Below are positions 1 to 4,221 of a DNA stretch of 9,454 bases, piece after piece; within the stretch, counting starts at the first letter, position 1; each line of letters begins with the position of its first letter. The translations under genes were made by a program, and so were the position numbers. Source of the DNA: Anaerolineae bacterium (GTDB lineage Bacteria; Chloroflexota; Anaerolineae; DUEN01); contig JAGHDS010000348.1 in assembly GCA_021159845.1 (NCBI GenBank), forward strand, positions 1 to 9,454, given 5' to 3'. Below the pieces are notes generated by a model, which worked only from the letters and a program-made list of their open reading frames with translations, ran no database searches and was not told where the DNA came from.

Positions 1-887
1 CCACTCCCGGCTGTAGAGGTCTGTGGCTTCAATCCTCCCCATCCCGTGACCAGATATTGCTGGAGTATTTGGAGGATGTTCGATGTAACCCAGTACAGGC
101 TCAAACCTGAGGGCAATGTCAACGTGAAATAAGTGAACATGATGGGCATGAGGAGCATCATCTGATTGGTAAGCGACTGCTGAGGATCGGAGGGAGCGGT
201 TTGCGACATCTTCTGCATAATAATCTGCGAGATTAGATATAAGACGGGAAGCACCATAAATCCCGCCAAATCACTATATCGCCCCTCACTGATGAAGCGC
301 ATGATCCAGCCAAGCCCCTGATCCGGGGTGGGGAATGAGAGGTCAGGGATGACGAAGAATCGCTGGTTCGTCAGCAGTCCCAGTCCAGCAAGTCGATACA
401 AGGCAGCATACAGCCCAAACAATATAGGCATCTGGATGAGCAGGGGGAGACACCCACCCAAGGGATTGACCCCGGCCTCTTTGTAAAGCTCCATCTGAGC
501 CTGTGCCAGGCGCTCTCGGTCCTTGCCGTATTTCTTCTGCAGTTCCTGGAGCTTGGGTTGCAGCTCCTGGGTGGCCTTCATGGATCGAAGCTGCGTCAAG
601 GTCAAAGGCAGCGTCACAACCCTGATGATGAGGGTGAACAGGATAATAGCAAACCCATAGCTATACGGTATACCGAAGTCATCGATGGTCTTGCTGAGGA
701 AGATCAATATCTTGGTTAACGGGAAGACAACCAACGTTTGCCACAAGCCCTTAGGAGGCGCGTTGGGATCGATGGATCCTCGCTGGACGCCGCACCCAAC
801 AAGTGCCAGAGCGGCGATCAGCAGAACGAGCACCAAAAGCAACCGTCTCCATTTGGCTCCCCGCGACAGGTTGGACAGGAAATTCAT
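1..887 (-). CDS. yidC: YidC/Oxa1 family membrane protein insertase (C-terminus cut by window edge)
   Basis: YidC/Oxa1 insertases insert and fold membrane proteins, alone or with SecYEG. 295 residues are visible from an ATG at 887; the reading frame runs off the left edge. A hydrophobic N-terminus (about residues 16-31) ends in a lipobox, LVGC with Cys32, so the protein may be a lipoprotein as the SpoIIIJ/YqjG proteins of Firmicutes are. The Oxa1 core follows: a first core helix around residues 78-96 containing the conserved groove arginine (IIRVVTLPL, Arg89), a charged cytoplasmic helical hairpin (about 102-137), the helix around 143-168 with GGCLPLLIQMPI, and later helices around 205-225, 243-258 and 262-282 with LPSGLSLYWVTSN. 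There is no large periplasmic domain as in proteobacterial YidC. A GGGAG ribosome site lies 5 nt before the ATG. It follows yidD by 40 nt in the rpmH operon. Identification is sure; the lipoprotein state is inferred. Confidence 0.96.
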   Translation of the reverse strand, partial: MNFLSNLSRGAKWRRLLLVLVLLIAALALVGCGVQRGSIDPNAPPKGLWQTLVVFPLTKILIFLSKTIDDFGIPYSYGFAIILFTLIIRVVTLPLTLTQLRSMKATQELQPKLQELQKKYGKDRERLAQAQMELYKEAGVNPLGGCLPLLIQMPILFGLYAALYRLAGLGLLTNQRFFVIPDLSFPTPDQGLGWIMRFISEGRYSDLAGFMVLPVLYLISQIIMQKMSQTAPSDPQQSLTNQMMLLMPIMFTYFTLTLPSGLSLYWVTSNILQILQQYLVTGWGGLKPQTSTAGS

Positions 888-927
888 AGAAGCTCCCAAA
901 TTCAATTAGCGAGACATGCAACCAGCA

Positions 928-1137
928 TTATGGCACGGGGTCATATCCCCCTGGATGGAAGGGGTGACAACGGGATATCCGCTTGATTCCAAGCCAGCCC
1001 CCGCGTAGCACGCCATAACGCTCGATTGCCTCATACGTGTACTCCGAGCAGGTCGGCGTGTACCGGCAGCTGGGCGGCAGGGATGGGGAGATAAAGCGCT
1101 GGTAAAAGCGAATCATTCCCAGGAAGATCCTCTTCAT
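928..1137 (-). CDS. yidD: Membrane protein insertion efficiency factor YidD
   Basis: A 69-residue protein of the YidD family, small membrane-associated proteins that help YidC insert client proteins. The family signature is complete: an amphipathic basic N-terminus (MKRIFLGMIRFYQRFISP), the cysteine motif CRYTPTCSEYTYEAIERYG (Cys24, Cys30), and the C-terminal RCHPFHPGGYDPVP with Cys57. Length is typical (about 70-85 aa). The start codon overlaps the rnpA stop in an ATGA arrangement (1134-1137), and the only ribosome-site-like sequence before it (GGTGGG) lies about 10 nt away inside rnpA, so translation is probably coupled to rnpA. yidC starts 40 nt downstream, which is the usual gene order. 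Confidence 0.97.
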   Translation of the reverse strand: MKRIFLGMIRFYQRFISPSLPPSCRYTPTCSEYTYEAIERYGVLRGGWLGIKRISRCHPFHPGGYDPVP

Positions 1138-1529
1138 TTTTGGTTACCCACCGCAGTAGGAGTATCCTCAACGCCCTTACCGGACGCTCCATCCTGTTTG
1201 AGAAGATGCGCCCGCCGTAGCAGGCGGGCGCAAGCGGCCACCACTTGACGGTAATCGGCTTCCGCTATAGGGGGACGAGCGATGAAGACGATGTCCCACC
1301 CTGGCTGGATCTGCGGCTGCATGGAACGAACGGCCTCACGTAAGCGTCGTTTTACCCGGTTACGCCGCACTGCCGATCCTATCCGTCGGCTGACAGCGAA
1401 CCCAAAGCGAGAGTACGACAATCCGTTAGGCAACACACAGAGGACAACAAGCGGATGAACCCATGATCGCCCCTCCCGCCGTACCTGCCAGAACCGATCA
1501 CGATCTGTCAGCCTATAGCGCCGCTTCAC
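1134..1529 (-). CDS. rnpA: Ribonuclease P protein component (RnpA), GTG start
   Basis: Protein subunit of RNase P, which binds the catalytic RNA and the 5' leader of precursor tRNAs for 5' maturation. The 131-residue product is strongly basic. It shows the early aromatic/basic segment (KRRYRLTDRDRFWQVRREG), the central FGFAVSRRIGSAV strand region, and the family signature RRNRVKRRLRE with the RNR box at Arg56-Asn57-Arg58. After the core, about 20 C-terminal residues are polar and probably disordered. The start must be GTG at 1529 (or CTG at 1532), because a TAG stop sits directly upstream in frame (1535-1533) and no internal ATG precedes conserved residues. No good Shine-Dalgarno is seen. The gene lies 26 nt after rpmH, and its TGA overlaps the yidD start. 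Confidence 0.96.
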   Translation of the reverse strand: MKRRYRLTDRDRFWQVRREGRSWVHPLVVLCVLPNGLSYSRFGFAVSRRIGSAVRRNRVKRRLREAVRSMQPQIQPGWDIVFIARPPIAEADYRQVVAACARLLRRAHLLKQDGASGKGVEDTPTAVGNQK

Positions 1530-1555
1530 CAGCTACCACACACCATCTCGTGAGC

Positions 1556-1723
1556 CTACGCATAGCTGCGCTTACGCAGCGAAAGTCGCACCGTCAGGCG
1601 TTCGCGACCTTTCAGTCGGCGCGCCTTCAGCACCCGGCGTCCATCTTTTGTGGACATGCGTCGGCGGAACCCATGCACCCGCAGACGGCGGCGCACTTTA
1701 GGTTGCCATGTTCGCTTCGGCAT
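1556..1723 (-). CDS. rpmH: 50S ribosomal protein L34
   Basis: A 55-residue, very basic protein, component of the large ribosomal subunit. The sequence has the L34 hallmarks: MPKRTWQPKVRRRL at the start, then VHGFRRRMSTKDGRRVL (residues 16-32), then ARRLKGRERLTV. L34 is usually 44-50 residues; here the extra residues are C-terminal (RLSLRKRSYA). The ATG at 1723 is preceded by a strong ribosome site (AGGGGAGG) 4-5 nt upstream. It is the first gene of the rpmH-rnpA-yidD-yidC unit and has a near-consensus promoter about 100 bp upstream. Between promoter and gene lies a terminator-like hairpin. No dnaA is found beside it in this window, although rpmH and dnaA are often neighbours. Confidence 0.97.
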   Translation of the reverse strand: MPKRTWQPKVRRRLRVHGFRRRMSTKDGRRVLKARRLKGRERLTVRLSLRKRSYA

Positions 1724-1738
1724 TCAACCCTCCCCTTA

Positions 1739-1772
1739 TAAAAGGGCCAGGTGCGCAAAGCCTGGCCCAGGC
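1739..1772 (-). terminator. Terminator-like hairpin in the rpmH leader, with competing hairpin (possible attenuator)
   Basis: Read on the minus strand, GGGCCAGG (1768-1761) pairs perfectly with CCTGGCCC (1751-1744) around a 9-nt loop and is followed at once by TTTTAT, which has the form of an intrinsic terminator. It lies between the predicted promoter (1823-1851) and the rpmH ribosome site, so it is inside the 5' leader. A second, mutually exclusive hairpin exists just upstream: GCCTG (1772-1768) with CAGGC (1764-1760), loop GGC. This smaller hairpin uses the 5' arm of the terminator and could act as an antiterminator. The pairing is seen directly; regulation is inferred. The element could also simply shield the mRNA 5' end or modulate access to the ribosome site. 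Confidence 0.6.
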
Positions 1773-1822
1773 GTTGGCAAACAAACGCGGGGTAGCCCTT
1801 CGCCACCGCCGCTTGACGATTC

Positions 1823-1851
1823 ATTATACCCGTGGGGGCACGAGGCGTCAA
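1823..1851 (-). promoter_or_regulatory. Sigma-70-type promoter of the rpmH operon
   Basis: On the minus strand, TTGACG (1851-1846), a 17-base spacer and TATAAT (1828-1823) form an almost perfect housekeeping promoter. Transcription should start near 1816, giving a leader of about 93 nt before the rpmH ATG at 1723. Position and orientation fit the rpmH-rnpA-yidD-yidC unit, and no gene lies between. Confidence 0.88.
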
Positions 1852-1883
1852 ATCGACCGGCCCTAGTAACTGTCCCGTAAATA

Positions 1884-2006
1884 GATATGGATGAACGCTG
1901 ATGACGCAGAAGGAGCCGATCTACGCAGATGAAAGGGCAAAATCGGGATGGTCCGTGAGGATCTGCGTGCATCAGCGTCATCTGCGTTCTTATGCTCATC
2001 GGTATC
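1884..2006. repeat. Imperfect inverted repeat built from TCTGCGT/ATCAGCG units
   Basis: The core arms are 1903-1930 and 1961-1988: the reverse complement of the left arm matches the right arm at 21 of 28 positions without a gap. With a 1-base gap the similarity extends outwards to about 1884 and 2006. The element is built from repeated ATCTGCGT and CATCAGCGT units in both orientations around a central spacer of about 30 bases. Repeats of this appearance (alternating CATCTGCGT and CATCAGCGT words) are, from general knowledge, scattered in intergenic DNA of many bacteria including Chloroflexota. It may be a non-autonomous mobile element. No transposase gene is near. Confidence 0.6.
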
Positions 2007-2173
2007 GACCATCCATTTTCATCGTTATGTGGTGTGCAACTGCTCATGGAGACTGTTCGCCGTTCCCCCACTAGATCTTAATGGCATCCGGTGAGCAATG
2101 GGGGGTGAAGACACACTCAATACAGGCGCCTGGATCCAAGTGCCTTGGCCGCGGATGGCCCTCATCCCCCAGA

Positions 2174-2203
2174 CCCCCTTCTCCCAGGCGTGGGAGAAGG
2201 GGG
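2174..2203. repeat. Perfect GC-rich hairpin, 13-bp stem
   Basis: CCCCCTTCTCCCA (2174-2186) and TGGGAGAAGGGGG (2191-2203) are perfectly complementary around the 4-base loop GGCG. The sequence resembles interspersed palindromic repeats found between genes in Chloroflexota. There is no T-tract on either side, so I do not call it an intrinsic terminator. Confidence 0.75.
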
Positions 2204-2215
2204 CTTGATTCGCTC

Positions 2216-2257
2216 GGTTCCCCCTCCCCAGCGGAGCGAATTGGGGGAGGGGGGACC
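2216..2257. repeat. GC-rich hairpin with 14-bp stem and alternative pairing
   Basis: GGTTCCCCCTCCCC (2216-2229) pairs with 2244-2257 (core GGGGAGGGGGG, then ACC), with one G-T wobble and a 14-base loop. An overlapping alternative stem also exists: ATTCGCTC (2208-2215) with GAGCGAAT (2234-2241). It lies 12 bases after the hairpin at 2174-2203 and shares its C-rich/G-rich arm composition, so the two probably form one compound repeat of unknown function. Confidence 0.7.
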
Positions 2258-2328
2258 GGGGAAATGGCTTGTGGCCAAGCCGTTTCCGCCGGACCTACGA
2301 GTTCTCCCCAGTCAAAGCCTCCCCCCTC

Positions 2329-2344
2329 GCCTCTTCGCAGAGGC
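2329..2344. repeat. Small hairpin, 6-bp stem
   Basis: GCCTCT (2329-2334) and AGAGGC (2339-2344) pair around a TCGC loop, after a C-rich run (2320-2327). It may be a degenerate further unit of the GC-rich repeats at 2174-2257. No T-tract follows. Confidence 0.4.
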
Positions 2345-2485
2345 CCCGGGTCACATATCTGGCAATTGAAGCGCCCTCAAGCAATTCTGGCAGGGCTGCC
2401 CCACAGCTACTTGAAGAGCCCCAAGGGAAAACTTCCTACGTAGAGCCAGCGACCGGAAGCCTCCAGGTTAAATCGCCCGCCGAAC

Positions 2486-2514
2486 TTGCATATCCCCCTT
2501 TTTCTGTCTATAAT
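2486..2514 (+). promoter_or_regulatory. Candidate plus-strand promoter, perfect -10 and weak -35
   Basis: TTGCAT (2486-2491), a 17-base spacer and TATAAT (2509-2514) form a sigma-70-like promoter with a perfect -10 and only 3 of 6 matching bases in the -35. The start would be near 2521, about 200 nt before the membrane-protein gene at 2722. It is the best promoter I see for the plus-strand genes. The first transporter gene begins only 31 nt after the membrane-protein gene, so this promoter could serve the whole unit. Confidence 0.55.
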
Positions 2515-2668
2515 AAAGGTGTATACGCTCCTATATGCCCGACATGTTTTCACCTACCCGACAAATGGCCTCGCAAGTCACCGGAGGCGAGAGACATTCC
2601 TTACATTGATGTTGATAAGACAGCCAAGCACTCCAGCATCCACGCATTCACGCTAGGTGGAGATACAT

Positions 2669-2752
2669 ATGAAGATGGCGAGGACTCTTCATCGTCTGAG
2701 ATCGCTTAATGGCCAGATGATATGCTCCGAAGGTTACCACTCGTACTTGTAA
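2669..2752 (+). CDS. Possible short leader ORF overlapping the membrane-protein gene
   Basis: A 27-codon frame (starts MKMARTLHRLRSL, ends in TAA at 2750-2752) begins with ATG at 2669, 6-7 nt after a GGTGGAG ribosome site at 2657-2663. It overlaps the start of the next frame (ATG 2722), which has no ribosome site of its own. The arrangement fits translational coupling or a regulatory leader peptide. It could equally be chance, since I recognise no family. The basic start of this peptide could also be the original N-terminus of the membrane protein if a frameshift has occurred. Confidence 0.25.
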   Translation: MKMARTLHRLRSLNGQMICSEGYHSYL

Positions 2753-3042
2753 AGTACATCTTATGGCTGTCCTCTGGAGGCCTGGCTTTTTGGGTAATCA
2801 TCAGGTTGCGAGTCGTACTGCTTGACCTGACATTTCGGCTTCGGTGGTCTCCCTGGACGCAGCGAGCAGCCGACCGGTTTGGCACGGTATTTCTAGGGCT
2901 TGCCTGGCTGATTTTCGTCATGGCTTCGGATGGCTATTTCGATACTTCTTCTCGGCATTCCAAGTCACGCATTGGCAAGATATTTGGCGCCGAATTGCTA
3001 TTACTCCTAATCGCATACATAGCGCATACGCTTCTCGTATAG
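2722..3042 (+). CDS. Hypothetical small membrane protein (about three membrane segments)
   Basis: A 106-residue product I do not recognise. It looks like a real membrane protein: hydrophobic segments at about residues 8-32 (LVLVKYILWLSSGGLAFWVI), 53-70 (FGTVFLGLAWLIFVMA) and 86-106 (IFGAELLLLLIAYIAHTLLV), separated by short basic or polar loops rich in Arg and Trp. The start at 2722 is the first ATG after an in-frame stop at 2707-2709. No Shine-Dalgarno precedes it; a short upstream frame with a good ribosome site overlaps its start and may provide coupling. A promoter candidate lies about 200 nt upstream. The transporter ATPase gene begins 31 nt downstream on the same strand, so the two may be co-transcribed. 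Its base composition is mixed, unlike the C-rich gene that follows. Confidence 0.55.
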   Translation: MLRRLPLVLVKYILWLSSGGLAFWVIIRLRVVLLDLTFRLRWSPWTQRAADRFGTVFLGLAWLIFVMASDGYFDTSSRHSKSRIGKIFGAELLLLLIAYIAHTLLV

Positions 3043-3073
3043 AGAAGACCCCTGTCCTGTGAGAGAGGTGAAG

Positions 3074-4117
3074 ATGAGCGAAGGTACCGTCACAGACAAT
3101 GTGCTTTTGGAGGTTAGGGGGTTGAAGAAGTACTTCCCTATTCAACGCGGCTTCTTCTCCCGTACTGTCGGCTATGTGAAGGCGGTCGATGATGTCACCT
3201 TCTTCGTCCGCCAGGGCGAAACCCTCGGCCTCGTCGGCGAGTCCGGCTGCGGCAAAACCACCACCGGCCGCTCCATCCTCCGCGCCCTCAACCCCACCGC
3301 CGGCGAAGTCTGGTTCAACGACCCCTCCCTCGGCCGCATCAACGTCACCACCCTCAACAAACAACAACTCAAAACCATCCGCCGCAACATGCAGATGATC
3401 TTCCAGGACCCCTACTCCTCCCTCAACCCCCGTATGACCCTCCTCCAAATCGTCGGCGAACCCCTCCTCGTCAACAACGTCGCCAAGGGCAAGGAGCTCG
3501 AAGATCGCGTCGCCAACCTCCTCCGCATCGTCGGCCTCCGCCCTGAGTACATGCCCCGCTACCCCCACGCCTTCTCCGGCGGCCAACGACAACGCATCGG
3601 CATCGCCAGAGCCCTCGCCCTCCACCCCAAATTCATCGTCTGTGACGAACCCGTCTCCGCCCTCGACGTCTCCGTCCAGGCCCAAATCCTCAACCTCCTC
3701 CAGGACCTTCAGGAGCAATTCGCCCTCACCTACCTCTTCATCGCCCACGACCTCTCCGTCGTCGAACATATCAGCGACCGCGTCGCTGTCATGTATGTCG
3801 GTAAACTCGTCGAAAGCGCCTCCACCGAGGAACTCTTCATCAACCCTCGCCACCCCTACACCGAAGCCCTCCTCTCCGCCGTCCCTAAACCCGACCCCCG
3901 TATGCGCACCGAGCCCATCGTCCTCCCAGGCGACGTCGCCGACCCCGCCAACCCTCCTTCCGGTTGCTACTTCCACCCCCGCTGCCGCTACAAAACCGAT
4001 ATCTGCGAAAAGGAGACCCCTCCCCTGCGCGAAATCGCCCCAGACCACTTCGTCGCCTGCCACCGCGCCGACGAACTCCGCCTTATGGGCGTCCTCGGCC
4101 CCGCTGAGGCCGCCTAA
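3074..4117 (+). CDS. Opp/Dpp-type ABC transporter ATP-binding protein (DppF/OppF type)
   Basis: Cytoplasmic ATPase subunit that powers import through the DppB/DppC-type permeases encoded downstream. With ATG at 3074 it has 347 residues, typical for the family. Visible motifs: Walker A GESGCGKTT (55-63), Q-loop Gln111 in MIFQDPYSSLNPR, signature FSGGQRQR (167-174), Walker B FIVCDEP (187-193), H-loop His225. The C-terminal oligopeptide-transporter extension (RHPYTEALLSAVP, from 259) carries four cysteines (298, 304, 311, 329; spacing C-X5-C-X6-C-X17-C), the pattern reported to bind a 4Fe-4S cluster in relatives. A GAGAGG ribosome site lies 5 nt before the ATG; an in-frame GTG at 3059 is less likely. 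From about 3190 the coding strand becomes strikingly C-rich and G-poor (28 C to 8 G in 3421-3480), while the first 40 codons are balanced. The FSGGQ and YSSLNPR details favour DppF/OppF over DppD. Confidence 0.95.
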   Translation: MSEGTVTDNVLLEVRGLKKYFPIQRGFFSRTVGYVKAVDDVTFFVRQGETLGLVGESGCGKTTTGRSILRALNPTAGEVWFNDPSLGRINVTTLNKQQLKTIRRNMQMIFQDPYSSLNPRMTLLQIVGEPLLVNNVAKGKELEDRVANLLRIVGLRPEYMPRYPHAFSGGQRQRIGIARALALHPKFIVCDEPVSALDVSVQAQILNLLQDLQEQFALTYLFIAHDLSVVEHISDRVAVMYVGKLVESASTEELFINPRHPYTEALLSAVPKPDPRMRTEPIVLPGDVADPANPPSGCYFHPRCRYKTDICEKETPPLREIAPDHFVACHRADELRLMGVLGPAEAA

Positions 4118-4119
4118 CC

Positions 4120-4200
4120 ATGAAAAAGGAGGTGATGCCTGAACTCCCTACCACATTCTCCTACTCACCCAACCCGAGGGAATTTCCCCTCATCACCTGA
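4120..4200 (+). CDS. Possible 26-codon ORF in the ATPase-receptor spacer
   Basis: The frame begins with ATG at 4120, two bases after the ATPase stop, and reads MKKEVMPELPTTFSY and on to TGA at 4198-4200. An almost perfect Shine-Dalgarno (AAAGGAGGTGAT) at 4125-4136 overlaps it and could alternatively serve the internal ATG at 4135, although spacing is only 2 nt. There is no recognisable family. The strong ribosome site with no obvious gene is odd; it may instead be a translational reinitiation or regulatory element ahead of the receptor gene. Confidence 0.2.
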   Translation: MKKEVMPELPTTFSYSPNPREFPLIT

Positions 4201-4221
4201 ATCACCTTAAGGAGGTCTGAA
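4190..4221 (+). promoter_or_regulatory. Strong ribosome binding site of the receptor gene with upstream anti-SD-like repeats
   Basis: AAGGAGGT (4209-4216) sits 5 nt before the ATG at 4222, close to an ideal Shine-Dalgarno, which fits the need for many receptor copies per transporter. Just upstream are two copies of ATCACCT (4192-4198 and 4201-4207). The second can pair locally with AGGT (4213-4216), and both can pair with AGGTGAT at 4130-4136. This could modulate ribosome access; that effect is inferred. Confidence 0.6.

Larger units (their letters stand above)
1852..2721. other. Intergenic region between divergent units, repeat-rich, no convincing gene
   Basis: About 870 bases separate the minus-strand rpmH promoter from the plus-strand membrane-protein gene. 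Several open frames cross it, but none has protein-like composition, a ribosome site or conserved motifs I recognise. The region holds an imperfect inverted repeat (1884-2006), two GC-rich hairpins (2174-2203 and 2216-2257), a small hairpin (2329-2344) and a plus-strand promoter candidate (2486-2514). I looked for DnaA boxes (TTATNCACA), because rpmH often lies near the origin, and saw none. I see nothing further in 2007-2173 or 2345-2485. Confidence 0.7.

Noticed and set aside
1736..2071. 111-codon minus-strand frame upstream of rpmH
   Set aside because: It spans the rpmH promoter, the leader hairpin and the inverted repeat, so it is most likely noncoding.
2269..2709. 146-codon plus-strand frame in the intergenic region
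   Set aside because: Composition is not protein-like, it crosses a hairpin and the promoter candidate, and it lacks a ribosome site and known motifs.
1852..2721. Replication origin next to rpmH
   Set aside because: No cluster of DnaA boxes, no AT-rich unwinding segment and no dnaA gene are visible here.
2995..3021. Promoter directly before the ATPase gene (TTGCTA and TACATA)
   Set aside because: The spacer is only 15 bases and both boxes are poor matches; the candidate at 2486-2514 is better.
3059..3073. GTG at 3059 as start of the ATPase gene
   Set aside because: ATG at 3074 has a GAGAGG ribosome site at proper distance, while the GTG has none.
2918..4063. 381-codon open frame on the minus strand, rich in Gly, Asp, Glu and Ala
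   Set aside because: It is antisense to the ATPase gene, which has all ABC motifs. The open frame comes from C-ending codons on the plus strand, and the translation has no recognisable domain.
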